In this document: positions 25,861-34,486 of the stretch, piece after piece
Layout of the letters: each line of letters starts with the position of its first letter
Position numbering within the stretch: position 1 is the stretch's first letter
Assembly (NCBI GenBank): GCA_047606545.1
Contig: JASGEI010000018.1
Coordinates: forward strand, 1-64,000
Direction: 5' to 3'
Source of the DNA: JASGDC01 sp047606545
GTDB lineage: Bacteria; Actinomycetota; Actinomycetes; Actinomycetales; Micrococcaceae
Length of the DNA: 64,000 nt
Made by a program: the position numbers and the translations under genes
Notes under the pieces: generated by a model
Database searches by the model: none
Seen by the model: the letters and a program-made list of their open reading frames with translations, nothing else
What the model was told of the DNA's origin: nothing

Positions 25861-28329
25861 TTAAAATAATGTTTCTGTAGTGGTGCCAGAATCTATTTGC
25901 ATAGGAGTTGGGTTGGCGGCTAAGTTTGGTCCAACTTCGCTAATTTCAAACTCAAGAGTCGTACCAGAAGCATCACGCTTTGCATAGTCGCTGATAAATT
26001 CTACGGGCTCAGAATTAGCATTAGCTGTTAGTAGTGGAGCCGGTCCAACATAAGCTAATTGTAATTTTGTTTCACCTGATAAGAAACGCTGCGCCTTAAC
26101 ACCTAGAGTGGCTCGACCTTTGCTAGGGAACTCAGTAAAATCTGATATTTTAGCTAATCCATAAGGTCTTCCACTGCTGGCAGCAGTTATTGTCAAAACT
26201 GCATTTTGTTTTCCTAATTTAACTGCACCAAAAAATATAGCATAATCATTTTTTGCTAGTTTAATGCCAGCAACTCCAGCACCACTTCTACCTTGTGGGC
26301 GTACAATATTTGCTGAATAGTGCAGTAACTGAGCATTTTGGGTAATGAAAACAAGTTCATAGTTACTATCAGGAAGCGAAATTGCATTAAGGACTTCATC
26401 ACCTTCCTTAAGACTAATTACTTCCCATTCATCTTCTTTTACGGGCCAGCCTACAGTAACTCGCTTAACAGTGCCTTGTTTTGTGCCTAATACAATGCCA
26501 GCGTCATCATCACTAAGATTAACGACTCCGACTACATGCTCATTTGTTTTTAAATCAATAAATTCACTAGTTGGGGCACCACCAGCAACTTGTAATGTTT
26601 GGGTAGCATTAGGTAAAACTGGAAACTCTAGTACTTCAAGACGTATCATGCGTCCTAAATTAGTGATGACAGCGACTTTGCCACGCGCAGTCGAAGGAAG
26701 TACAGAGTGTAAAACATCATGAGCAGCACGATTATGGAAAGGATCATCAGGTAAAGTTTGTTCTTGAGTACGAGCTAAATGTCCAGAAGCAGAAAGTAAA
26801 ACGAAACAAGGGTCATTTTTGATTTCTAGTTCTAACTTTTCAGCTGACTTTACACCGCTATTTTCGCTTTCCATTAAAATAGTACGACGGGCAGTGGCAT
26901 GTTCTTTGGCGACTTCTCGTAGTTCTGAAATTACTACATTACTAAGTTCGATTTCGGAATCCAAAATCTTTTTTAACTTAGCAATTTCACGCAATAATGC
27001 TTTCTTTTCTTTTTCTAACTCTAGTTTTGAAAACTTAGTTAGCTGGCGTAAGCGTAAATCCAAAATATAGTTTGCTTGAATTTCGCTTAATTCAAAAGTA
27101 TCTTGGAGCTCCTTGCGTGCTTGCTTGGCTTCATCTGATCCACGGATAATTGCAATAACTTTATCGATATCAATCATTGCCAGTAATAAGCCATCAACGA
27201 GATGTAAGCGATCTTGTTTCTTTTTAAAACGGTAGTTAGTACGGCGTTGTACTACACTAAGGCGATGTTTTACATAAACTGAAAGTAAATCTTTTAAGCC
27301 TAGAGTTTGTGGCTGTCCATCAACGAGCACTACGTTATTAATTCCGAAAGATTCTTCTAGGGGAGTGTGACGATAAAGCTGTTCTAATACTGCTTGTGGG
27401 TTATAGCCAGCTTTTAATTCAACTACAAGCTGGGTACCTTTTTTGCGATCTGTTAAATCAATGATGTCAGAAATGCCTTGAATTTTTTTCTGTTGCACAG
27501 CGATTTTGGTACGAGCAATAATTTTTTCTGGCCCTACTGAATATGGGAGTTCGGTAAAAGTAATACCATTTTTACGTGCTGTTATTTTGGTAATTTCTGC
27601 TTTTGCTCTAGTTTTAAAAGATCCACGACCAGTCTCATACGCTTCTTTGATTCCACTTAATCCAATAATTTTTCCACCAGTTGGTAAATCAGGTCCCGGG
27701 ATAAAACGCATGAGATCTTCAGTGGTGGCATCAGGATTTTCAAGCAGATGAATGGCTCCTGTGATAGTTTCATTTAGGTTATGGGGTGCCATGTTGGTAG
27801 CCATACCTACTGCAATACCTGAAGCGCCGTTTACTAATAGATTGGGATAAGCTGCTGGTAACACTTCAGGTTGGAAGATTTGATTGTCGTAGTTTGGTAC
27901 AAAATTTACCACATCTTCAGCTAAGTTTTGGGTCATTAATAATGCTGCTGGTGCTAAACGAGCTTCAGTGTAACGAGAAGCTGCTGGACCGTCATCCAAA
28001 GAACCAAAGTTACCATGTCCGTCAATTAATGGTAGTCGTAGTGAGAAGTCTTGGGACATACGTACTAGCGCATCATAGATAGCACTGTCGCCATGTGGAT
28101 GAAGTTTACCCATAACTTCGCCAATTACTCGAGCAGATTTCACGTGACCTTTATCAGGAGTTAATCCCATCTCATCCATCATATAAAGGATGCGGCGTTG
28201 TACTGGTTTTAAGCCATCTCGGGCATCTGGAAGTGCCCTAGAGAATATTACAGAATATGCATACTCTAGGTATGAAGTCTCCATTTCATCGGTAACATCG
28301 ATATCGTGAATCTGTTCGTTTGACAGCAT
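25861..28329 (-). CDS. parC: type IIA topoisomerase subunit A (topoisomerase IV ParC)
   Basis: The DNA-cutting subunit that partners with ParE at 13872-15992. The 822-residue protein shows the winged-helix core with the quinolone-resistance region KLHPHGDSAIYDALVRM near residue 74, GHGNFGS, the active-site Tyr in ASRYTEARLAP (about residue 121), and the C-terminal beta-pinwheel blades (about 510-800) that bend DNA. The Ser and Asp positions linked to fluoroquinolone susceptibility (G-D-S-A-I-Y-D) carry the sensitive residues. The tail is short and lacks the acidic extension of some GyrA proteins. Assignment to ParC rather than GyrA relies on the parE neighbourhood. Confidence 0.9.
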   Translation of the reverse strand: MLSNEQIHDIDVTDEMETSYLEYAYSVIFSRALPDARDGLKPVQRRILYMMDEMGLTPDKGHVKSARVIGEVMGKLHPHGDSAIYDALVRMSQDFSLRLPLIDGHGNFGSLDDGPAASRYTEARLAPAALLMTQNLAEDVVNFVPNYDNQIFQPEVLPAAYPNLLVNGASGIAVGMATNMAPHNLNETITGAIHLLENPDATTEDLMRFIPGPDLPTGGKIIGLSGIKEAYETGRGSFKTRAKAEITKITARKNGITFTELPYSVGPEKIIARTKIAVQQKKIQGISDIIDLTDRKKGTQLVVELKAGYNPQAVLEQLYRHTPLEESFGINNVVLVDGQPQTLGLKDLLSVYVKHRLSVVQRRTNYRFKKKQDRLHLVDGLLLAMIDIDKVIAIIRGSDEAKQARKELQDTFELSEIQANYILDLRLRQLTKFSKLELEKEKKALLREIAKLKKILDSEIELSNVVISELREVAKEHATARRTILMESENSGVKSAEKLELEIKNDPCFVLLSASGHLARTQEQTLPDDPFHNRAAHDVLHSVLPSTARGKVAVITNLGRMIRLEVLEFPVLPNATQTLQVAGGAPTSEFIDLKTNEHVVGVVNLSDDDAGIVLGTKQGTVKRVTVGWPVKEDEWEVISLKEGDEVLNAISLPDSNYELVFITQNAQLLHYSANIVRPQGRSGAGVAGIKLAKNDYAIFFGAVKLGKQNAVLTITAASSGRPYGLAKISDFTEFPSKGRATLGVKAQRFLSGETKLQLAYVGPAPLLTANANSEPVEFISDYAKRDASGTTLEFEISEVGPNLAANPTPMQIDSGTTTETLF

Positions 28330-28401
28330 ACGTTAAATTATACGCTAATCTTACTAAGCCTTGCGTGCTAAAATAACTATAAAATCCCTTACTTGCCTAG
28401 G

Positions 28402-30984
28402 ATGGCCTTTATGGTTAAAGATACTATTTACCCTGCTGCTTTACGCAAAGAGGTAGTACTTAAAGACGGAAGTGCAGTTATTATTCGTCCTATTGTGCCA
28501 GCTGACATCCAGGGACTTCAAAAGTTTCATTCTAGGCAGTCAAAACGTTCTATTTATTTACGGTTTTTTACTTATCGAGAAAAGATAAGTGTTAAAGATT
28601 TAATTCATTTTACTTGGTTAGATTACAAAGATAGGATGGCATTTGTCGCACTTCGTGGCGGGGACATAATCGGAATAGCTCGTTATGATCGCCTTGATGA
28701 TACTAATAACGCTGAAATCGCATTTAATGTAGCAGATGCTTATCAAGGTAGGGGAATGTCTCAGCTTTTCCTTGAAGAGTTAGCCAAAGTTGCTTTAGAT
28801 AATAGTATTACCACTTTTGAAGCTGATTTATTGCCTGAAAATGATGCCATGATCCGAGTTTTTAAAAACTCTGGTTTTAAATATGAAAAAGAAATGCGTG
28901 ATGGGTTACTCCATGTAAGTTTTGGTATAGAGCCTACTAATGAAAGTGAACAAAAAAAGTATGAGCGTGCAATAGCAGCTACTGTAAACGGTGTTAAAGC
29001 ATTTTTAGAACCTAAAAATGTCGTAATTATCGGAGCAAGTCGAGATAAAGATAGTCTAGGAGGTAAGCTGGCATATCAAGTTGTTGAATCAAACTTTGAT
29101 GGTCCAGTATTTACTGTTAACTCTGAGGCAATTGAGTTAGCAGGTAATAAAAATTATTCCACTATTAAAGATGTCCCGGTAGCAGTAGATGTGGCATTAA
29201 TTGCAGTTCCAAATGAGTCAGTTTTTGATGTTATCCGAGAATGTGGTCAAGCAGGCGTAAAAGTTGCTGTTATATACACTGCAGGTTTTGGTGAGTGGGA
29301 ATTAGAAAGTACTAAAGGTCGTTCTAAAGCAGCACAGTTGCAGCAACGTATTGTAAAAGAAGCAAAGAAATACGGTCTACGTATTGTGGGGCCAGCTTCG
29401 TTAGGTTTTATTAATAATACTAAAAAGCATAAACTAAATGCTTCGTTTGCTATGTCCGAATTTAATCATGAAAAGTTTGGATTAGTAACGCAATCTTATG
29501 CCATGGGTATCTCCATTTACCAACGTATGTTATCTCGCAATTTTGGTTTTTCGACAATGGTTTCTACTGGTAATACGGTAGATATCACGGCTATGGATTT
29601 AATTCGTTATTGGGAAAATTCATTGCGATGCAAAGTTGGTGCTTTTTATCTTGAAAGCCTTGACTCACTTGCTGGACTGGGAAGAGCTGTTAAAGATTTT
29701 ACCGCGAATAAAAAGCAATTAGTAATCGCAGTAGTGCCATTACAAGATATTTTGGTAGGAAAAATCCCATATCCAAGGAAGTTGATTTCAGAATTTTTAC
29801 ATAATGCCGGGGCCATCACTACTACTAACAGTGATAAGATGCTAAATGTTTCAGCAGTTTTAGCTAGACAAAAATTGCCAAAAGGTGGCAGTGTTGCGAT
29901 TGTTACGAATTTCCCCGGCGCAGCTAGAATTGCTGTGCATGCAGTGAATAAATTTGGCTTGGATATTGTAAAAAAGCTTGAAATTCCAATGCATAAAGGT
30001 AACGAACATTTTGTTAAAAATGTCGAGCAATTAGTTAATGATGAAAATATTGGTGCAGTAATTTGTTTTATTGTGCCAACGGTAGAAACCATTGAGGAAG
30101 AATTGTTACGTGCTGTTGAAAGTGTAATGCGTAAAGATACTTTAACTATTGCTGTTAGCGGTACTAACCCTTGGAATTTTAAGAATTCTTTTAAAAAAAT
30201 TAATATTCTGCCAGATATTGAAACTGCTTTAGAGACAGTGATGATTTTGATGGAGAAAGTTAAATACGATAAATTAGCTAATGAACTCGTGGTACCGCCG
30301 GCAGTGTATCTAAGTAAGGCAAAAAAATTATTTGCTGAATTTGATTACCTAGTTGAAGGTAAGTCTAGGCTGCTAAAGCATTTAGATGCTCTTAAATTAA
30401 TGGATATCTACGAATTAACTTTATTGCCTAAAGTTAATTTCATTAAAATTGACCAAGGTGTTAAAGCAGCTAAAATCATGGAATATCCAGTTACGGTGCA
30501 GCCAAAAAATTCAGCTAAACGTAGTTTTAATAACACAGAATATGTAAAAGAGAATCTTGGCGACTCTACGGCATTAAAGGCTGCTGTTAAGGATTTACAC
30601 CATACATTTAAACATGAAGGTATTAATACTTTTGAAGTTCGCAAGACTCCTAAAATTGGGTTTACTTGTACCTTAGAAATTATCGAAGATGAGTATATCG
30701 GTAACTATCTAGTATTTAATCTTGAAAGTAAGTCACTAGTGCAGAATGAGAGTATTAGTTATCGAATTTTGCCATTGAACAAGGCTGATTTAGAAGGCTT
30801 CTTGGTCGAAGAACTTAAAGGGATAAAGATTCCTTATCAGCTGGGTAAACTCAAGTTATTTATTGTGCGAGCTTGCCAGTTAAAAGCTGATTTTCCGGAA
30901 ATCAAGTATCTAAAGCTATCTCCGATCATGGTTAGTGAAAATGATGTGGAATGTGTGAGTGCAGAGATTTTGGTGAAAAAATAA
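28402..30984 (+). CDS. GNAT acetyltransferase fused to an NDP-forming acyl-CoA synthetase-like protein
   Basis: A large fusion of about 860 residues. Order: a GNAT domain (about 20-180) with the acetyl-CoA loop DAYQGRGMSQLFLEE; a CoA-binding Rossmann domain (about 200-305) with VVIIGASRDKDSLGGKL; a succinyl-CoA-ligase-like part (about 320-600) including VSTGNTVDITAMDLIRYW; and an ATP-grasp-like end (about 640-860). The last part is eroded: the YPVVLK-type strand reads YPVTVQPK and the glycine-rich loops are not apparent, so ATP use is doubtful. Relatives act as protein lysine acetyltransferases (Pat type). An alternative TTG start (28393) and a second ATG (28411) exist. I chose the first ATG. 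Three bases link it to the next gene. Confidence 0.82.
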   Translation: MAFMVKDTIYPAALRKEVVLKDGSAVIIRPIVPADIQGLQKFHSRQSKRSIYLRFFTYREKISVKDLIHFTWLDYKDRMAFVALRGGDIIGIARYDRLDDTNNAEIAFNVADAYQGRGMSQLFLEELAKVALDNSITTFEADLLPENDAMIRVFKNSGFKYEKEMRDGLLHVSFGIEPTNESEQKKYERAIAATVNGVKAFLEPKNVVIIGASRDKDSLGGKLAYQVVESNFDGPVFTVNSEAIELAGNKNYSTIKDVPVAVDVALIAVPNESVFDVIRECGQAGVKVAVIYTAGFGEWELESTKGRSKAAQLQQRIVKEAKKYGLRIVGPASLGFINNTKKHKLNASFAMSEFNHEKFGLVTQSYAMGISIYQRMLSRNFGFSTMVSTGNTVDITAMDLIRYWENSLRCKVGAFYLESLDSLAGLGRAVKDFTANKKQLVIAVVPLQDILVGKIPYPRKLISEFLHNAGAITTTNSDKMLNVSAVLARQKLPKGGSVAIVTNFPGAARIAVHAVNKFGLDIVKKLEIPMHKGNEHFVKNVEQLVNDENIGAVICFIVPTVETIEEELLRAVESVMRKDTLTIAVSGTNPWNFKNSFKKINILPDIETALETVMILMEKVKYDKLANELVVPPAVYLSKAKKLFAEFDYLVEGKSRLLKHLDALKLMDIYELTLLPKVNFIKIDQGVKAAKIMEYPVTVQPKNSAKRSFNNTEYVKENLGDSTALKAAVKDLHHTFKHEGINTFEVRKTPKIGFTCTLEIIEDEYIGNYLVFNLESKSLVQNESISYRILPLNKADLEGFLVEELKGIKIPYQLGKLKLFIVRACQLKADFPEIKYLKLSPIMVSENDVECVSAEILVKK

Positions 30985-30986
30985 CT

Positions 30987-32114
30987 ATGGATATTGATTT
31001 TCTAGAGCCTTACTATGGGGCAAATTCTTTAACAAAAGTTTTATCATCTGCCTTAGCTACTCTGGGAGTAACTGACTATGATAATGAGCTGAACCTGCCA
31101 AAAGCAAAGCATGTAGTAGTATTTTTAGTAGATGGATTGGGAACAAAACAATTAAAGAATTTGAAAGGGCATGCCCGTTTTATTCATTCCCAAGAATTAC
31201 ATACCATCAGAGCTGTAACACCGAGTACTACAGCCTGTTCATTATCAAGTCTAGGAACTGGTAAAACGCCAGGGGAGCATGGTCTGGTTGGTTACGATGT
31301 GCTGGATCCGGGGCAACATAAAGTAGTTAATATGCTAAGCACCTGGGATAAAAATATAGATGTAGCTACTTGGCAACCTTATCCTTCATTATTAGCAATT
31401 GCTAAAGCAAAGGGAATTAAAAGCTATAGCGTAGGTGATAAGAAATTTGCAAAGACAGAATTAACTACAGCAATATTATCTGGAAGTGAATATTTACCTG
31501 CCCAGAATATGGTTAAAGTAATTGAGCAAGTGGTCTCTAGTACGCAGAGTTCGAAAGCAACTTTAACTTATGCTTATTGGAATAAACTAGATCATATTGG
31601 ACATGGTAAAGGTTGGAGTTCTAGCAAGTATGCTCAAGCCCTAGAAGAATTAGATAAAGCGGTGTCCACTATCACTAAACAGCTCACGGAAGATAGTTTA
31701 TTAATTTTGACTGCCGATCATGGCATGGTTGATATAGAGCCAAAACATCAGATAATTCTTAATGACTATCCTGATGTAATGGATTATGTTACAAATACTG
31801 CAGGAGAACCAAGATTTACTTATTTGTATTGTACAGAATCAGACACCCAGAAAATATATAAAAAATGTGTAGTAAATTTTGCTGAAGCTGCCCTTGTTTT
31901 AACAAGAGATGAAGCAATTGAAAAAGGTTATTTCGGTAAAATACGTCCTGAAGTAATTGCTAGAATTGGTAATATTATTTTGGCAGCAAAAGCTGATTAT
32001 ACTTTTTTCGATATCGAAAGAGTGGGGCTAGGACCATTGTCAATGGTAGGACATCATGGTTCATTAACAGCTGCTGAACAAGAGATTCCATTAATGATTG
32101 TAAAAGGTGTGTAG
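30987..32114 (+). CDS. alkaline phosphatase superfamily nucleotide pyrophosphatase/phosphodiesterase
   Basis: A 375-residue enzyme of the type I phosphodiesterase/nucleotide pyrophosphatase family. Metal ligands of the superfamily are visible: Asp in HVVVFLVDGLGTKQL (about residue 42), the nucleophile Thr region RAVTPSTTACSLSSLGTGKTPGEHGLVGY, Asp and His in NKLDHIGHGKG, the pair in LTADHGMVD, and a late His in VGHHGSL. No signal peptide is seen, so it acts in the cytoplasm. The ATG at 30987 lies two bases behind the stop of the GNAT fusion, indicating co-transcription. The thymidine kinase ATG is 4 bp past its stop. The substrate is not deducible. The conserved actinobacterial placement next to parC suggests a housekeeping role. 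Confidence 0.85.
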   Translation: MDIDFLEPYYGANSLTKVLSSALATLGVTDYDNELNLPKAKHVVVFLVDGLGTKQLKNLKGHARFIHSQELHTIRAVTPSTTACSLSSLGTGKTPGEHGLVGYDVLDPGQHKVVNMLSTWDKNIDVATWQPYPSLLAIAKAKGIKSYSVGDKKFAKTELTTAILSGSEYLPAQNMVKVIEQVVSSTQSSKATLTYAYWNKLDHIGHGKGWSSSKYAQALEELDKAVSTITKQLTEDSLLILTADHGMVDIEPKHQIILNDYPDVMDYVTNTAGEPRFTYLYCTESDTQKIYKKCVVNFAEAALVLTRDEAIEKGYFGKIRPEVIARIGNIILAAKADYTFFDIERVGLGPLSMVGHHGSLTAAEQEIPLMIVKGV

Positions 32115-32118
32115 ACTT

Positions 32119-32733
32119 ATGGCAGAATTAGTTTTTTTCTCAGGAACTATGGACTCTGGGAAATCAACTCTAGCGTTACAACTTGATTACACTCGAAGTA
32201 CTCGGGGTATTCGAGGTCTACTCTTTACCAAGAATGATCGTTCTGGTAACGCAATTATCTCTAGTAGAATTGGCCTTTCGCACAATGCTATTGAGGTTAC
32301 TGACGCTACTGATTTCTTTGATTTTGTTAAGAAAGAACATAAGAGGTCTCCAGTTGGATATATTATTTGCGATGAAGCTCAGTTTTATAGCATTGAACAA
32401 GTAAATCAGTTAGCTAGGATTGTCGATTTAATCGGTATTGATATTTTCGTTTTTGGTATCACTAGTGATTTCCGTACTAAACTATTTGAAGGTTCTGCCC
32501 GACTTTTTGAAATTGCCGATCGGATAGAAACTTTACCAGTTCCTACTCTTTGTTGGTGTGGTGCTAAGGCTACTCACAATGCTCGTACTGTAAACGGTGA
32601 GATGGTGCTTGAAGGCGAGCAAGTTGTAGTCGGGGATGTAGAGCTACAAGCTGATGAACGCAAAGAGGCAGTTGGTTATGAAACTTTATGCCGTAAACAC
32701 CATATGCAACAACGTACTGCTGCTAATCATTAA
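32119..32733 (+). CDS. tdk: thymidine kinase
   Basis: Phosphorylates thymidine to dTMP in the salvage pathway. The 204-residue protein has the P-loop FSGTMDSGKSTLAL (about residues 7-20), the catalytic VGYIICDEAQFYS strand, the lasso domain with a zinc site built from CWCGAKATHNAR and a late CRKHH, and the EVGDVELQADER-like region near the C-terminus. The ATG at 32119 is preferred to an upstream non-ATG start because it begins exactly at MAELVFFSG and follows the previous stop by four bases. It works with dcd and dut in this window, which supply dUMP for dTMP synthesis. Confidence 0.95.
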   Translation: MAELVFFSGTMDSGKSTLALQLDYTRSTRGIRGLLFTKNDRSGNAIISSRIGLSHNAIEVTDATDFFDFVKKEHKRSPVGYIICDEAQFYSIEQVNQLARIVDLIGIDIFVFGITSDFRTKLFEGSARLFEIADRIETLPVPTLCWCGAKATHNARTVNGEMVLEGEQVVVGDVELQADERKEAVGYETLCRKHHMQQRTAANH

Positions 32734-32766
32734 AACTAGTTAAGGGTTTTCGTCCAGCACTTTTCA

Positions 32767-34002
32767 TTAATCGTCTTTGGGGCCAAAAACGATATCATCC
32801 CAGCTTGGGATTTTAGTGCGTTTTTTGTTTTTTGGCTTCTGAGTTTTTCCTGACTTTTCAACTGGTTGAGCATTCTCATCCTGCTGTTCATTTTGTGTTA
32901 CTTCAGTTTCTGGAGTAGTTTTTTGGATTTGTTGTTCCGTATCAGAATTTTTGCCAGCAACAGAATCTTCAGACGAGTCTTCAGGAAGTTTAGGATTTTT
33001 CTCTTCAGCACTATTGTTGAATTTATCAATATGGTCAGTTATTGGAGTGACTTTTTCTGAAGTGGCGACTGATTTTGGTTTGTTTAAATGATCAGACATA
33101 CTTAGGACATTTGAAAGTTCTGCATCGCCAAGTTCAATAGTTTGTTGCATGGGAATAGGATCAATGTCAGCTATATCTCTAGCGAACTTATCTTTTTCGC
33201 CGAAAAGGTTAGGGTATTTCTTTGCAATAGCAAAACGTCGATTAGTTACATCTTCACCAGATTTTGGTCCACCAACTGGCTTTGGCTCTGGTATTTCTTC
33301 AGCTTCTTCAGGAAGTGAATCAACATCGAAGACATCGTGGTCAGTTTCTTCTTGCAGGCGCTCTTGGGTAGTAGTTAACTCGGTTGCTAATGAATTAAGT
33401 GGTGATACATGACGAGAATGGTTGTTATAGCTCCAGATTGCATTTTTGATTTCTTCAACCTCAGCTGTTTCAAGCTTTTCCTTGTTATCTTCTGCTGTTG
33501 CGAATGGTGCTGAGAAAGTTAGCTGTACTTTCCATACATCATCAATGCGCCAAGAGTCCCAAAATATAGTGTCATGCTTAATATTTTTCTTATCTAGCTC
33601 ATAGCTGACTAGTTCAGCTAATGTCACTTCATCATCGCCAAATTCTGCCCAATAAGCACCATGTTCTGGGGTAAATCTTCCCAATACATGGTTTTGAACG
33701 CGCTCTACTATATAGGTACGTTCTGCCAAAATTGGAGTTTCATAGCGTTTGATAGTTTCAATATTTGCGCCAGTTGCTTCGGCTACAGCTTCTGGAGATT
33801 CGCCAGCTCGTAACCGGCGTTGGATAGTTTTTGGAGACTTATCTTTGGTCTGCTCAGTAATTTTTGCGTTAGAAGTATCTTTACGAGTAGTAGCTGCTCG
33901 TAGCTTTTCATCAATAGCTACTTGGTATTTTTTACCCTTATCATTGATAAGAATAAGGAAATCGCCATCATTATCAACTCCTGATAAGCGTAGTTCCTTC
34001 AT
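32767..34002 (-). CDS. sepH: SepH-like cell division protein (DUF3071)
   Basis: SepH binds FtsZ and promotes Z-ring assembly in actinobacteria. Residues 1-160 form the conserved DUF3071 part starting MKELRLSGVDNDGDFLIL, with a helix-turn-helix-like RRLRAGESPEAVAEATGANIETIKRYE segment and the ERTYIVERVQNHVLG motif. A long disordered acidic and Lys-rich region follows, ending with PSWDDIVFG, the typical closing motif. The start at 34002 is chosen because AAAGGGG stands just upstream. The longer frame to 34074 adds a head not seen in the family. It is divergent from the DUF4193 gene. Confidence 0.9.
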   Translation of the reverse strand: MKELRLSGVDNDGDFLILINDKGKKYQVAIDEKLRAATTRKDTSNAKITEQTKDKSPKTIQRRLRAGESPEAVAEATGANIETIKRYETPILAERTYIVERVQNHVLGRFTPEHGAYWAEFGDDEVTLAELVSYELDKKNIKHDTIFWDSWRIDDVWKVQLTFSAPFATAEDNKEKLETAEVEEIKNAIWSYNNHSRHVSPLNSLATELTTTQERLQEETDHDVFDVDSLPEEAEEIPEPKPVGGPKSGEDVTNRRFAIAKKYPNLFGEKDKFARDIADIDPIPMQQTIELGDAELSNVLSMSDHLNKPKSVATSEKVTPITDHIDKFNNSAEEKNPKLPEDSSEDSVAGKNSDTEQQIQKTTPETEVTQNEQQDENAQPVEKSGKTQKPKNKKRTKIPSWDDIVFGPKDD

Positions 34003-34116
34003 TTGTACCCCTTTAAAACTATTAGTTACTACAGTAACCCCTGCATGGACACTTGACTTTAGCGTTCTATACAATTATATTTCCTGTGTCAAATAAATAA
34101 GAAAGGTTCTAAAAAT

Positions 34117-34413
34117 ATGGCCACAGATTACGATGCTCCGCGTAAGAATGAGGAAGAAATTAGCGAGAACTCAATTGAAGAGTTAAAAGCGCACACAGTA
34201 ACTGGTTCTGCGGAAGTAGACGAAGATGAGGCAGATGTTGCAGACAATTTTGAATTGCCTGGAGCTGACCTTTCCAACGAAGAGCTACTAGTTCGAGTTA
34301 CACCAGAGCAGGAAGATGAATTTACTTGTACAAATTGCTGGTTAGTTCGTCATCGTTCACAGTTAGCTAAAAAGACTAAGACTGGTGCTATCTGTAAGGA
34401 ATGTAGCCAATAA
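34117..34413 (+). CDS. DUF4193 protein
   Basis: A 98-residue actinobacterial protein with an acidic N-terminal half (E/D-rich, SELLVRVTPEQEDEFTC) and a C-terminal zinc-ribbon-like part with CTNCWLVRHRSQLA and CKECSQ. The two CxxC pairs could bind zinc. Its function is not established. It sits between sepH and the Mrp operon. In other actinobacteria the same small gene is also near sepH and dut, and both are in this window. The AAGAAAGG ribosome site precedes the ATG. Confidence 0.9.
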   Translation: MATDYDAPRKNEEEISENSIEELKAHTVTGSAEVDEDEADVADNFELPGADLSNEELLVRVTPEQEDEFTCTNCWLVRHRSQLAKKTKTGAICKECSQ

Positions 34414-34486
34414 TTGGAATAATTTGCCTTTAGTGGTAATGAGAATTTTGGTATCCTAGGTAAGATAGTTTTCTAGGAGATTTTTC

